From the NCBI RefSeq assembly GCF_012489685.1, contig NC_080046.1:3970501-4034500 (forward strand): a stretch of 64,000 bases of DNA, read 5' to 3'. This document shows, in pieces, positions 34,095 through 45,274 of the stretch (position 1 is the first letter of the stretch; every line of letters begins with the position of its first letter). The stretch comes from Lotus japonicus (lineage: Eukaryota; Streptophyta; Magnoliopsida; Fabales; Fabaceae). The notes below the pieces were generated by a model. The model saw only the letters and a program-made list of their open reading frames with translations, made no database searches and was not told the DNA's origin. The translations under genes were made by a program, and so were the position numbers.

Positions 34095-35960
34095 GTATAT
34101 TTACCAATATGTTAATAATCAATAATAACTTAACTCAAAAATATAAAATAATAAATCAATATTAAACCATTTACGGGCGATATTGACTAATAATTTATTG
34201 ATTTGAAATATTCAAAATAAATTTAATTGTATTTACTATTATATAATCAATTATTGAGTTGATAAATATTACAAATATTTCAATTTTTTAATAGTTTTGA
34301 GATATAAATAATTATTTAATAACAATAAATTTAACATTTTTTGGTTAATTTTTCTGGTCCCTGACTATAAGGATGTTTTTACATGGCTTTTCTTATGAAA
34401 TATTTTTGTTCCCTAGCTCTGAGGCTAGCGGATTTTTTAGTTGACTTGGGTTTTACATATGTATAAATTAACATTTTTAACTATTCAAACACTAAAAACT
34501 AAAAAACATCAATTAAAATATTCACAAGTATCATTTTATAAAAGTTTATGAAAAAAGTATCTTGCTAATAATAATATATCTTCATATATGTAATAACATA
34601 AATAAATCATCACAAAGATCATCAAATTAGGTTCATCATGAATTATTTAGAACTGAACTTTAACCTTCCTCATGAACCAAACCAGATAGAGGAACAACAC
34701 TTTCCACATATCTAAAAGTATGTTGCTCGGTTCCTAAGCAAAGAGGAAACTTATTCACCTCCTTTTGTTCACCAATCTTGTACAAAACCAACGGGTGATA
34801 CTCTTCCCATCCGAGCACAAAAACATCATCATTATCTTTATTCCAAAAGAATTTGAGGACAAGGTCTACGCACAAGGTTAAACATTCTCACCGAAGAGGC
34901 CAAGACCCATCCACGCCATATTCATTTATCATCCAAATCTCAAAATGTAATTCAGAGCGCATGTGCTCCCTAACATAACCAACACGATCATTCAAAACAG
35001 CAATATTTGAATGCCTGATGTAAAATTAGTTGTTCTTCTCTTGAGATATTACTTTGGGCAACTTCATTTTCCAAAACACATCATCACTCATGTCAAAACA
35101 TAGCACAAATTCAACATCACCAGATTCAGCTAACCAATGGTAAACTCCATTCAGATAAGAATTAAACATTGATTTAGCTATGTATCTAGCAAGGACACCA
35201 ACATGAACCACTTTCCATGAATTAGAGCGAAGGCTATATACCTGACTAATGAGCTTTTCACTTTCCTCTGAGGAAATCTTTGTGCCCACTACAATGTTCA
35301 CGACCTTGTAGTCATTTTTTTTGGGGATCAAAACCAAACCCATGCACCATGTGGCAGAAGGTACATTGTGCACGTCTCGTTGGAGGAGGGAAAGGAAGAA
35401 ACTTTACCTCTCTGGTCGCTGGATTCCAAAGAATATTTGGATTGGGGATGTGGGGAACACCACCTACCAGTTCAAGATAGATGATGCCGTTGGAATGAGC
35501 ATGAGCTATGATGTTGTTTACACTATGTGTGAAGAGGAATGGTGGCTTCAGATCAATAGGGGGTTGTGATTCCTCATCCTCAAAGATTAGTGAAATCAAA
35601 AACTTATTTATCTGGTGAAAGACCAAAAAGTTGGGTTTGTTTTTTTCCTCAACAATGGAGCGAGAAAGATGTTCAGTAATGAAATTGGTTTCTCTGGTGA
35701 GAGCATTATAGTTTTTGCTTAAGACTCTGAATCGCACCAAAGACTTCACGGGGAGCCTAACAAGGATTTTCATCACTATCTCTTATAGTATATGTTCTCT
35801 AGCCATTTTTTTAGTGTCTAGCATGATGCTAATTAAGAGAGATAAAGTGATTGTGAATAAATCAAAACTCCACTAAAAAAAAGTCTATGTTGTGGAGAAG
35901 GTGACTTCCAAAACATGTCTATATAGAATTGGGAGGAATACGTATAGGAGAGATGAGACA
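34095..35960 (-). repeat. Duplicated segment, copy 2 (partner 8650-10545)
   Basis: Same orientation and gene content as copy 1, about 25.4 kb apart. The Helitron, LINE and MITE between them are not duplicated. Confidence 0.8.
34660..35806 (-). pseudogene. F-box/FBA-type protein pseudogene, copy 2
   Basis: Related to copy 1 along its whole length but more damaged. From the ATG at 35806 the eighth codon is a stop. After the F-box (MKILVRLPVKSLVRFRVLSK) and the first FBA part, an A-run near 35320 has gained a base and shifts the frame. A further break after VISQEK near 35030 and another near 34890 separate the C-terminal EFFWNKDNDDVF and FRYVESVVPLSGL. No product can be expected. At the site where copy 1 is frameshifted (near 35560), this copy still reads through. 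Confidence 0.85.
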
Positions 35961-35969
35961 ATAGATATT

Positions 35970-36620
35970 TGGTAGGCTATAAAAATCATTAATTTTCATT
36001 TAATTCAGATATTAACAATATAGTGCTTTTATAAAAGAAGATTGTAAATGCAGATATGTAGAAATTAATGGAGTTCAAACTTTCAATCCACTTACTTAAT
36101 AGAACTTCTCCATATGAAAAATGATAATAGGCTATAAAAAACATTACATTTTCATTTAATTCGGATACTCACATTATAGTGCTTTATAAAAGAAGACAGT
36201 AAATGCAAATATGTAGATATAAATGGAGGTTTTAAACTTTCAATACGCTTGCTAAATAGTTACTTCTCTATATGGAAAATACTAAAAGGTATCAAACAAA
36301 ATTCTATTTCCAATTCTGATTGGTCAATATCACTTAATTTGCTTTCTTATATCGAATGATTTTTAATACTCACCCATAGTAAACAAACACATATACATTC
36401 TTATGTTTCATACATTCACTCCCTCGATTTAAATAACACTTCTCAACCTGGATACGACTAGAAGAAATACAGTTATGGCAAAATGAACTATGGGTGTTTG
36501 TTAGGCCTGTGAAAATATTAATTTTTAATTTAATCAGGATATTACAAGAATAGTACATTATAAAACAATATAGTAAATGTAGATATGTAAACATTAATGT
36601 AGGTTTAAATCTTTTTCAAA
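35970..36620. repeat. Three diverged copies of a ~115-bp AT-rich unit
   Basis: Copies near 35972-36090, 36128-36245 and 36500-36612 share TTCATTTAATTcGGATA, TATAGTgcTTTATAAAA and GTAAATGcAgATATGTAgA. A related sequence lies upstream of F-box copy 1 (near 10540-10600). Confidence 0.65.
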
Positions 36621-36944
36621 TAGAATCTCAATAATAAATAAACATAAATCTCAATAAAATATATCTATTATTTTAATTTTAAATATAGAAGTGCCCTTTT
36701 ATACAATTATACAATATAACTTTTAATAGTAGGATTATTCCATATTTGAGAAAATATTTTCTATTTTCATTTTCTTTAGGGTTTAGGGTAAGATTTTTAT
36801 TTTTAGATTTTCAATATTAAGAAAACATGTTTGATTGGACTCCTTGTTTTCCCTTTTTAAAAAGAGAAAATACTGGAAATGCGTTTAGTTTAGTCATATT
36901 CATAAAAAAAAATTAATCTTTTTACAAACTTTAAAGTCAAAGTT

Positions 36945-36945
<1 letters not shown>
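36621..36945. other. AT-rich intergenic, no gene
   Basis: Nothing recognised apart from a short TTTAGGGTTTAGGG motif near 36777, too short to call telomeric. Confidence 0.6.

Positions 36946-37020
<75 letters not shown>
36946..37020. repeat. (TAA)25 microsatellite
   Basis: 75 bp of uninterrupted TAA repeats, long enough to be highly variable between individuals. Confidence 0.97.
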
Positions 37021-37022
<2 letters not shown>

Positions 37023-37129
37023 TATGAACGTTTAATTTTTAATTTAAATAATTAATGATATTAAGGATTTATTTATTTATTTAGTAATAATATATTTATT
37101 TGCAAATGAGTATAAACATAAATCATATA

Positions 37130-37356
37130 CGGTTGGTCGTGCTCTACTCGCACGTGATTGGAACGTTACCGTTGTCTATATCTCGAAGGATAGAAAACAA
37201 GTCGTTGATGCTTTGATCAAGATCGCAGTTCGTGAGAATTGAGATTGAAAAGTCTGGACCATTCCTCCGGCTATTATTGTTCCCCTGCTCTGTCAGGATG
37301 TAGTTGTTTAGTTTGTTGCTTTGTTTGTTTCTTTCCCGCATTGTTACCAAAAAAAA
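37130..37356 (+). mobile_element. 5'-truncated LINE insertion with target duplication
   Basis: 227 bp ending in an A-run and flanked by the 16-bp duplication AAACATAAATCATATA (37114-37129 and 37357-37372). The first part translates as LLARDWNVTVVYISKD...VVDALIKIAVREN then stop, the end of a LINE-type RNase H domain. The rest is the 3' UTR. A clear target-primed insertion. Confidence 0.9.
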
Positions 37357-37372
37357 AAACATAAATCATATA

Positions 37373-37980
37373 TAGTCAGATGGTCCTTTTTTCTTTTCTC
37401 TCACACGCCTCTCTCTCTCTCTCGTGTGCTTACTGTGTCTCACACTCACAGATGTACTACTAGTCTTCTTTTTCTCACGAGGCTTATTCTCTCTCGTGGC
37501 TTACTGTTGATGTGTCTCTATCTCTCACAAGGATTCTTTTCTCTTGTGCCACCAGGCTCTCACCAATTCCCCATTTATAGAGAATTCTAGTCTTCTCTCC
37601 AACGGCACTTTTCAACTCAACGGTACCATTCATCAATTCCTTATATTTCCAAGGAATTCTAATTGCTTTTCATCAAGGCCAACGTTACAATTCAATTCTC
37701 ATTCTAGAGAATTCCATTTTCCTTTGCTTCACGTGACAGTAGTTGCCAGACAAAGAAATATGGGTATTAACCCCTTTCACCATAACATGGGCTACGGCCC
37801 AATCTTCCTCCCATTCTTTTTCTTTTGATAATATATATGTAAGTGGACTCACTTGTTTGGTAACCCAACAACACTTGGCTGGTTGGAAATCAGTTGGGTT
37901 TGAGTGCAAGAGGCTCGGAGGCGTTAATGCTTAAAGGTTTGGAGGCTCAAATCGTGTTAATCATCCTCATCTCGCTTGAC
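37373..37980. other. Intergenic or old LINE leader; no gene
   Basis: CT-rich sequence with repeated GAATTCTA.. words. It leads into a LINE endonuclease start at 37981, so part may be its 5' UTR. Confidence 0.4.
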
Positions 37981-38715
37981 ATGTCTGGTCTCTGGCTCAC
38001 TTGGAATGTTCGTGGTCTGGGAGGTTCAATAAAAAGGGAGGCAGTGAGTAAGGCTATAGTCCATTGGAGATCATAGCTTTTGCAATTACAGGAGACAAAG
38101 GTATGTGAACAGCAGAGTCAGATGAGAGATTCTTGGACTCACAGATTGAATATGCATTTTGTTGCGGTTCATTCCGCGGGGGACTCATGAGTTTTTGGCA
38201 GGAGAACTCGTTGGAGGTGCTGAATGCGGTTTGTGAGCGGTTGTCCATCCTACTTTTAGTGAAAATTCCTAATTTTAGAGTATCATATGTTTAATTTATT
38301 TACATGGGTCAAAGCGTGGTGGAAGGAATTTCTATATGGTGTTGATCAGCTTGCTCGCGACTTCACAAAAATAACATTTGGCGATTCCTTGGGTTCCACT
38401 GCAACGGGCGAATGAGGCTGAAGTTTTGGCTATTCTGTATGATGTGTGGAAATAGAAAGTGATTTTGTGCTTGCAGTTGGATTAGCTAAGGGGCTTAAGC
38501 TAAGACCATGGAAGTTGACAAATGAGTTGAATATAATTGATTATTTGATGTTGCTTGTTTCATGTAGTGGGATAGCTTATTTTTTAAGGAAGGGAATGTT
38601 GATGCTGATGCCTTGGCGAAGGAGGGATTTTCAGGGTAGAGCTTGTATGGTCTTTTGATGGAGGGTCTGATTGAAATTGTTTTGCACTGGTGCTGGTTCG
38701 TGATTTTAAACGGTG
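37981..38715 (+). pseudogene. Decayed LINE: endonuclease and RNase H fragments
   Basis: The reading from 37981 (MSGLWLTWNVRGLGG) is a LINE ORF2 endonuclease start. It breaks at a stop near 38075, and LQETK follows in the same frame. Near 38550-38660 a second fragment in shifting frames resembles the end of a LINE RNase H domain. The large middle, including RT, is missing. The sequence continues across the LTR element at 47043-47290. Confidence 0.6.
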
Positions 38716-38720
38716 GTATC

Positions 38721-38881
38721 TGGACTGGACACCCAGAGGATCTCGCCTAGGAGCGGACACCTAGCCTGGAGTTTGGCCTCCAATAGCGAGGCCCAACTGG
38801 CCCATTATAATTAGCTACACGCATCAAGGCCCAACCCCTAGCCTATAATTAGGGGGTGACTACCAATTGTAAGAGACTTTT
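38721..38881 (+). repeat. LTR 1 of the non-autonomous element, left piece
   Basis: Shares CTCGCCTAGGAGCGGACACC and the following ~120 bp with LTR 2. The right piece resumes at 43039 (CCTCATTTCTTGAATACACT) and ends GGTTGGAACA at 43163. Confidence 0.85.
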
Positions 38882-39555
38882 TGTAAGGCCCAAGTTTTAA
38901 CGCTTTGGATAAGTGAATAAAATAAAAGAGTTATTTGATTAAGATAAATTTGGGAAGGAAAGAGGTTCAGGAAAAGTCCAAGAATGTATCGAAAAACCGA
39001 AAGAGTTATAGCACGACTAACATACGCTTAATCCTAGGTCGAAGGTATTAGTGAATAGTTAATTTACGCTTTAGGACACGATGGAAACTAATTCAAAAAA
39101 TCCTCAGAGAAATGTTAGAACTTCTCTTTTCCGTCCTTAAACAACCATTTCGATGCGAAATCCTGGAAAGTACGAACGTCAAATTCCAATTCTCGGAAGT
39201 TTGCCGAAACGGAATCCCTGATAGTTCGAAAAACCTAAGATCGACAGACGATGAAGACTTTTTCTATCCGGAAACTCAAATGAAGATTCCACCCGCGTTC
39301 TCCTACTTCTCTCATCATTCCTAATCTTTCTTCAGAAGGAAGTTTTCTCATCCGACGATCACTGCAAAAAGTAGTTTTTCGGGATAAACCGACTTACACC
39401 GACTTATGCCGATTTTGGATCTTTTGGTTTAATTCCAAGAATTCTATTTTGAGTTCTGGAATTCTGTCGCCAGAACCTATCTTAGAATGCGCAGAGGAAC
39501 GCGCAGGAAAAATCGGAATCGCAAAAAAATCATTTTTCCGTTTTTTTCCAAAACC

Positions 39556-39563
39556 TATAAATA
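39556..39563 (+). promoter_or_regulatory. TATA box of the 4.15-kb LTR
   Basis: TATAAATA in the sequence CCAAAACCTATAAATAG; the second family member has TATATATA at the matching place (61503-61510). Confidence 0.6.
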
Positions 39564-41112
39564 GCTTGAAAATTAGATTTTTTGAGAAAAAACCCATTTT
39601 CCCCCACCCCCAAAACCGCGAGTTCCTAGAGAGAGAGAGAGATCCGGATCTTCGTCGTTTCTTGCCCGTTTGCTTCACCGATCGTCACTAATCGAAGACC
39701 TCGAGGTAGGTAATCTATACTCTCCTTCGAATCGTCGTTTCTGTCCATTTCTCCTGCGACTTTCTGAGTTCAAAATTTTGAGGTTTTTGAAAAACTGTTC
39801 AAATCAGCTGATTTCAGCGTCTAAACTTCTTCCCTGCATGTTCCTGAGCGTGTTCTGCGGATTAGATTTTGTCAAATGTCGACGAAATGCCGCCGGGATC
39901 AATTTCTACCCTAAATACCCATTTTTCGGCAAAGTCGCAACCTTTACGCTCTAATCTATCGACTTGGCTTAGTGCTAGTAGGATTTGTCGTCATAAACGT
40001 CGTTGTGGACGTCCCCATCCAATTTGTTTTTCAAAAATCCAATTTTGAAATTCTGAGCTAAAAATAATGACCAAACTGCCCCTATATCAGTTTTCGATCC
40101 GAAAATTTTTCCGAGCCTAGAACCGTCTTAGTTACGGCTTATGTTAACCTAGGAACCAAGTTTGATCGAAGAAAAATCGACCCTCCCAATTAAGGAAAGT
40201 GGCCGAGAGCTATATCAAGGGGGGAGGAGAATCCGATTTTTCGAAAACTTGTCTTAACGCGTTAGATTGTCGTACCAAGGAGGTAGTAGTGTACTGTGTA
40301 ACCCTAGGACTCTTTGATTGCTGAGTTTCTGACTCTTGGTATTGATTTCTGTGATTTTTGCTTAAGGTTCGTTTGAGGAGATTCCAAGAAATCAAGGAGA
40401 AGAGTTTGGAGAACATATTGAGGAAGAAGCTGGAAGACCCACCGGTGAGGGCTACTCTCTGAATTACTAGATAATGCTTTAGGTGTCGACAAGTTCGACT
40501 TGATCTATGTGTTATGCACTTAATTGCTAAATGTCTGAATTGTTCTCTGAGGCTTCGGCCGACCTTGTTGAGTATTTGAGGCCATGATATTGTGTGCTAA
40601 ATGATTCACATGCTATGTGCTACATGGTTAACTTAGGATGTGTTGGAATATGCTGTTTATGCTTTTGACTGAGCTGTTTTATTTATGCTATTCCACTTGT
40701 ACCTGAGATTCTGAAGAGTGAGGTTTACGGGCAGGTCATGCCGAATTTTTATGAGATTTTGAGAGAGTTTTAAAAGGACGAACGGAGTTCGGACCTTGTC
40801 ATGCTCCAATGGATCGAGACCTTCTCAGGGAATTACTTGGGTTTATGGGAACTTTGAAACTCATAGGAAATACGATAAGACTAAAAAGAGCTATTTTTAT
40901 AAAGAAAATTCATAAGATATTAAACAACCTCTAAACCTTTAAATAAAGATAACAATCTCGGATGCAAGCTTTGGATTGAAGTTTAGTTTTGGAAAACGAG
41001 AAGTGTCGTCGGATCCAAGTGTTGAGAAGATTTCGAGTTCTGGGTATGTTGATACTCATTCGCTCTGGGAGCAGTTTGTTTAGCCATCCAAGGGATGAGC
41101 CGAGAAGCTTCA

Positions 41113-41366
41113 CGGAGGTGTGAGACCTTGTGAATGCGTGATACTCCACTGAGGCGTGAGACCTTGTGGAAAGCATGGATCTTCACTGAGGCGTGAGACC
41201 TCGTGAACAGCATGAAACTTCATTGAAGCGTGAGACTTCGTGCAAGTGTGTAAATTCACTGAGGCGTGAGACCTTGTGAAAGCATAAAACTTCACTGAAG
41301 CGTGAGACTTTGTGAATGTGTGAGACTCCACAGAAGCGAGAGACTTCGTGAGAGCATTGATGACTC
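41113..41366 (+). repeat. 36-37-bp tandem repeat, seven units, in the LTR
   Basis: Units read CACTGAGGCGTGAGACCTTG followed by TGAAnGCATGAAACTT-like sequence. They are missing from the 60787 copy, so the array is a variable module. Confidence 0.85.
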
Positions 41367-42066
41367 GAAGAGTTGTCGTGAGTGGTTGCACTCTTTTGTT
41401 TATGATTAATTGTATTTTGTCGCAGAATCGACATTTACCTTAGGGTATTCTTTTAGAGACTTTAAGTTATCTAGAACACGTGGCGACGTGTCGGGTGAGG
41501 TCGGAGACGTTGTTTGGCTAATCACTTGCATTCATGCACTCATTTTGAGGTTAATACACAGCGTGATACCGGACCTCGGTGGATTCCAAAATGGTCATAA
41601 GACCCGGATTTCCATATTTAGGACACTACGGTGGTCCTCAGTAGCAGACGGAATGGCAGACCTACGGGTTCACTGCTGATCTGACTACTTTTGTGTGGTG
41701 TAAGAGACACGCGAGCAGGAAGGTACCCACCGTGGCTGGTGTTAGGGCCGCCTCGTTGATGTCCATCCTTCTTCCGGAATGCATTTTGTTACCCAGCACT
41801 GCATTTCATGCAACATACATGCTGACTTAGTTGCTGAGTGTGATTGGTAACTGTTTATCCTATTTTTGAGGCATGCTACTTGTTTTTATGGCTCTTTATA
41901 TTCATTGTGATACATGCAACCCTAGGAAGCTATCCCAAAACTTATAAGCCTGAGAGGCGAGTATTTATTATCCTATAAATATATCTGGTTTTATTAATTA
42001 TATAATTCTTTGGAGTTGACCCTCGCGTCTGCTGTGTGTGTTTGGGCGGACTACGCCATTTGTCAG

Positions 42067-42549
42067 ATGAGTATGGGGGATTGGTTTACCATGGTCAGCC
42101 CGTCGGGGGGGACCAGGTACGAGATGCTTGACCAAGACGACCCAGGTGCATGGGTGGTCGATCCCGAGGGCCACCGTGCGACCTACACCGGTCGGATCAT
42201 GGAGGACCGTGTCGACCGATTTGGACGCTTGACGGAGGGAGTGATGAGGAGGCACATAGTGAGCTTCAACCTGCCTCCAGGAGTACACTGTGGACCCGGC
42301 TTGGGAGTACCTCCACCGCCACCATCCCCTTCAGATGATGAGGACCCTTCTGAGGAGGTGCCAGTAGGTGGGGCTTCGACGGAGTCTAGTCCGTCTACTG
42401 CTGCTGCTGTCGTCGCGGATCTCGTTCCGGGCCCCGAGCCCGAGAGTCCAGTGCAGGAGCGCATTAGGGTGGACAGAGAGGGCAGTGTTGAGTACGTCGA
42501 CCTAGTCGTCCTGGATGCAGATTCGGATGACGACCGCGCTAGCGTGTAG
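42067..42549 (+). CDS. ORF inside the LTR: acidic, proline-rich protein of unknown function
   Basis: 160 codons starting at an ATG directly after a TTTGTCAG splice-acceptor-like site. The N-terminal half has a folded look (MSMGDWFTMVSPSGGTRYEML, DDPGAWVVDPEGHRATY, RLTEGVMRRHIVSFNLPPG). The second half is PPPPPSPSDDEDPSEE and other acidic, disordered sequence. The matching place in the 60787 LTR keeps the acceptor, ATG and part of the start (SF/WF...SGKTRSEM-like) but is broken by a stop. I do not recognise a family. A downstream start at 42073 is also possible. It would be translated only if LTR transcripts are spliced or the start is reached otherwise. Confidence 0.5.
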   Translation: MSMGDWFTMVSPSGGTRYEMLDQDDPGAWVVDPEGHRATYTGRIMEDRVDRFGRLTEGVMRRHIVSFNLPPGVHCGPGLGVPPPPPSPSDDEDPSEEVPVGGASTESSPSTAAAVVADLVPGPEPESPVQERIRVDREGSVEYVDLVVLDADSDDDRASV

Positions 42550-43038
42550 GATCGAGTGCTAGTGTGGGCTCCTCGGGTAGGGATAGTGTAGGAGTAGTGT
42601 CGATGCTCTGACCGTCATGCTTCCGTTTTTGGGGACAGGGTAGTTTTCCTACCGGTAGCTTTTGTGTGGTTTCCTATGGAGATCACAGAGAGCTGGTTGG
42701 ATTTAGGGGGTCTTTTCTTAGGCCGCTGGGCCAACTTGCTCTCAGATTTTGTAGTTTAGTGTTGCGGACACAGTATCTTTATCTTGGACTGTACATATTG
42801 CCTTCGGGCGTTACTCTTTTCTGTCACCCGTTACTGGAGGTTACTCGTGACGTGGTAGTGTTTAGCGAGGCATGTATATATAGTTGTATAGTAGTTCCTT
42901 TTATCTTTTGTTGGGGAGTTTTATTGCTTTCTGTCTTTAGTTATATTGTCGAAAAAAAAATAATTCACGTTTTTCCGCTTAAAGTATTTTCTTTTGGTTA
43001 CTAAAGTGACGTCACCGAAATCGGGGTGTTACACTTTT

Positions 43039-43163
43039 CCTCATTTCTTGAATACACTCATATGAATTCAGCTATTTTCTCTCTCTAGGTAGTTACATAC
43101 TCTCTCTCTAGATTCTCTCTTGGTGCGACACTATACCCTATCTCTATGTCCTTGGTTGGAACA
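43039..43163 (+). repeat. LTR 1 of the non-autonomous element, right piece
   Basis: Matches LTR 2 through TCATTTCTTGAATACACTCA to GGAACA, and is followed by the primer binding site. Confidence 0.85.
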
Positions 43164-43165
43164 TT

Positions 43166-43183
43166 TGGCGCCGTCTGTGGGGA
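43166..43183 (+). promoter_or_regulatory. Primer binding site, non-iMet type
   Basis: TGGCGCCGTCTGTGGGGA, three bases after LTR 1. A TGGCGCCG start is common in plant Ty3/Gypsy elements and unlike the TGGTATCAGAGC site of the TRIM and the Sirevirus. Confidence 0.75.
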
Positions 43184-44639
43184 TCGATAAATTTCAATTC
43201 CCGGATCACGTGGATTGGATGCACAGTTGAAGACAGTTCGATTTATGTTGAATTTTTCTGTTGAATTTGGGGGATTTTTGGTGTTTCTGTTCATCAACGT
43301 GAGGAAGCTGCAGTGTGATACCATGATTGAGATGGATTTTGGTTCAGAGAAAAGGATTTCCATATTGTAATCAGAAGTTGTGGCAGGCGAGAAAGCGCGA
43401 TTTAAATCGCAAAACGCGGATGAGATTTCGAGGAAAGAAAGAAACGACAATTGAGGATTGAATATGTTGGATCGTGAAAGGAGATAGAACAATTCAGATC
43501 GTGAAGTGGAAGAACCAGCAAATAGTGTGCGATCAAGATTCAACATGAGAGGATTTGTGATTTGGAATGAACGGATGTGTTGATTGTCGCGCGGTGACAA
43601 GCAAGTCATTGTGGAAGCTTGATCGCTGTCAGTCGCGATGTGGAGAAAAGGAAACAAGGTGCGTTCGCGAGAGAAGGTCCAGGTCGAGAGATTACGAGGA
43701 GAACGACGATCGGGGATAGCGGCGAGTTCGGATTTCGGTTTGATGCTGGTTCTGGAGGAGAACTTCGGATGCGATAGTAGCTGTGTGAATGCGTTTCGAG
43801 GTCTGGCGAGAAAGGAATATAGAAGAGAAAACGGCAAAGAGACGAACAAGAGGAAGATTAGTTCGATGAAGATCGTCTTCTGAAGTCGACGAATTCAAAT
43901 CAGCGGAGTTTGTTTCTCCTTATCCTTCTACTATCAATGTTCAATCGGCAGTTAGATCGAAAAAAGCGAGGGACATGAATCGGGAATACGACGAAGAAGA
44001 GGAAGTGCAAAGGCGTGAGAAGCAGGACCAATCCCAAGACGTTTCGCTTGGTGACGGAATTCAGGCGAACAAGTTTGCTTTGGCGACGGAGTTCTGGCGA
44101 ACACGCTAGTTGTGGCGATGGGTTCTGGCAAACACGTTCGCTTGGGCAATGGGAGTCTAGCAAGCTTGTTTCAATTTGACAGTGGAATTCCGGCGAGCGA
44201 GTTTTTGCTTTGGCGGTTGAAGCTCGGCGAGCAAGTGTCGCCAGTGTTAAAGTTCGGCGGGCAAATGTGCTCGCTAGGTTGCTCAGATTGGCGAGAGGAT
44301 CCGTTTGGGCGTGAATCTGGTTTCTGGCGGTGGCGAACAGGATGCGGGAAACAAAGAAATTTCAAACATCTTGCATATGGTATGGACAACACCAGACGGG
44401 GAAGAGGCAATGGAAAGTCAGAGTCGCATGCTAACCGTTCGATGAAATGCCTGAATGGTTTTTCTCTTTTTCTCTACATGACTCTTTTGAGTTTTTGATG
44501 AGAAGAGAAATATGATGCATCTGAGGATAGAACAACGTTTGGAAGCGAGATTGTGCGCCTGAGAAACGCGAAAAGTGGCGGAGCATAGTGCCTAACACAA
44601 CGACGGTTGCATCTCAGCGGAATGTTGCCTCTTTGAATG
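43184..44639. other. Interior of the non-autonomous LTR element, left part
   Basis: No plus-strand ORF of note. From about 44050 to 44340 there are repeated GGCGAACA/TTCTGGCGA words (TTCTGGCGAACACG and variants), a degenerate tandem array. Long minus-strand frames exist but look fortuitous. Confidence 0.6.
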
Positions 44640-44647
44640 CCGCAATG

Positions 44648-45266
44648 CAGTGTTGTTAATGGTGGATAGCGTCGCGTAGCGGCGAGCCCAAAATCCGCAA
44701 TAGCGTTATAGCGTGTAGCGCTACAGCCGCTACACTGAAGGAGGAGGAGGAAAAAGGAGGAAGGAGGAAGAACGCAGGAGCAGATCTCTGTTTTCATCGT
44801 GAAAAACAGAGATGGAAACGCAGAGGCAAGGTTGAAGAAGTGTAAAACGCAGCGTTCCAGTTAAAAAATATGAAAGCCCCCAGAATGCCCTTAAAATGTT
44901 TAAAATTTTGTTTAAATTTGGGGGCATTTTGGGGTTTTCACCCTGAATAGTAGGGTTTTTATCACTCACTTGAAACGCTGCGTTTCACTAAAGAAAGGAA
45001 AACCCCAAAATGCCCTTAAAAAGTTAAACCTAATATTAATATATGGGGGCAATTTGGGGTTTTCGCTATGAAGATTAGGGTTTCTCCTCCTTCTTTCTTC
45101 CTCGCGCCGCAATTGCGCCGCTCCAGACGCGATTTTTGCCGCGATTGCGGCCGCTACCGCCGCTATGCGATTTCCGCACCGCAACGGCCTCCAGCGTCGC
45201 GGCCAACCACCGCTCCGCCACGCTACGCCGCTATTGCGCCGCGATCGCGCGCTATTGACAACACTG
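44648..45266. mobile_element. hAT-type MITE with GC-rich ends
   Basis: Terminal repeats begin CAGTGTTGTTAATGGTGGAT and end CGCTATTGACAACACTG, bordered by a perfect 8-bp duplication CCGCAATG (44640-44647 and 45267-45274), the hAT size. The subterminal parts are rich in GCGG/CCGC, like other plant hAT elements with repeated transposase-binding sites. The middle holds two similar AAAATGCCCTTAAAA / GGGGcAtTTtGGGGTTTTC blocks. No coding capacity. Confidence 0.92.
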
Positions 45267-45274
45267 CCGCAATG

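Larger units (their letters stand above)
38882..43033 (+). mobile_element. Solo LTR of a long-LTR family (4.15 kb) with internal ORF
   Basis: Starts TGTAAGGCCC, ends GGGGTGTTACA, with a perfect 5-bp duplication ctttt at 38877-38881 and 43034-43038, inside LTR 1 of the host element. The LTR at 60787 is a second, diverged member. Contents in order: TATA box 39556-39563; donor-like site after 39705; exon-like block 40367-40444; seven 36-37-bp tandem repeats (about 41113-41366); acceptor TTTGTCAG ending 42066; ORF 42067-42549. No internal retrotransposon genes remain. Confidence 0.9.

Noticed and set aside
36777..36792. TTTAGGGTTTAGGG, telomere-like
   Set aside because: Two units only; expected by chance in AT-rich plant DNA.
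42183..42464. Minus-strand ORF opposite the LTR ORF
   Set aside because: Mirror of GC-rich codons in the plus-strand frame; the plus strand has the better start, acceptor and composition.
43085..43849. 254-codon open frame on the minus strand
   Set aside because: Lies across the interior and LTR of a non-coding element, begins in the split LTR, has no domain-like motifs, and its composition is that of a chance opening.
44970..45270. GC-rich ORFs rich in R and P near 45068-45346 and 44966-45280
   Set aside because: They follow the GCGG/CCGC subterminal repeats of the hAT MITE and are not coding.
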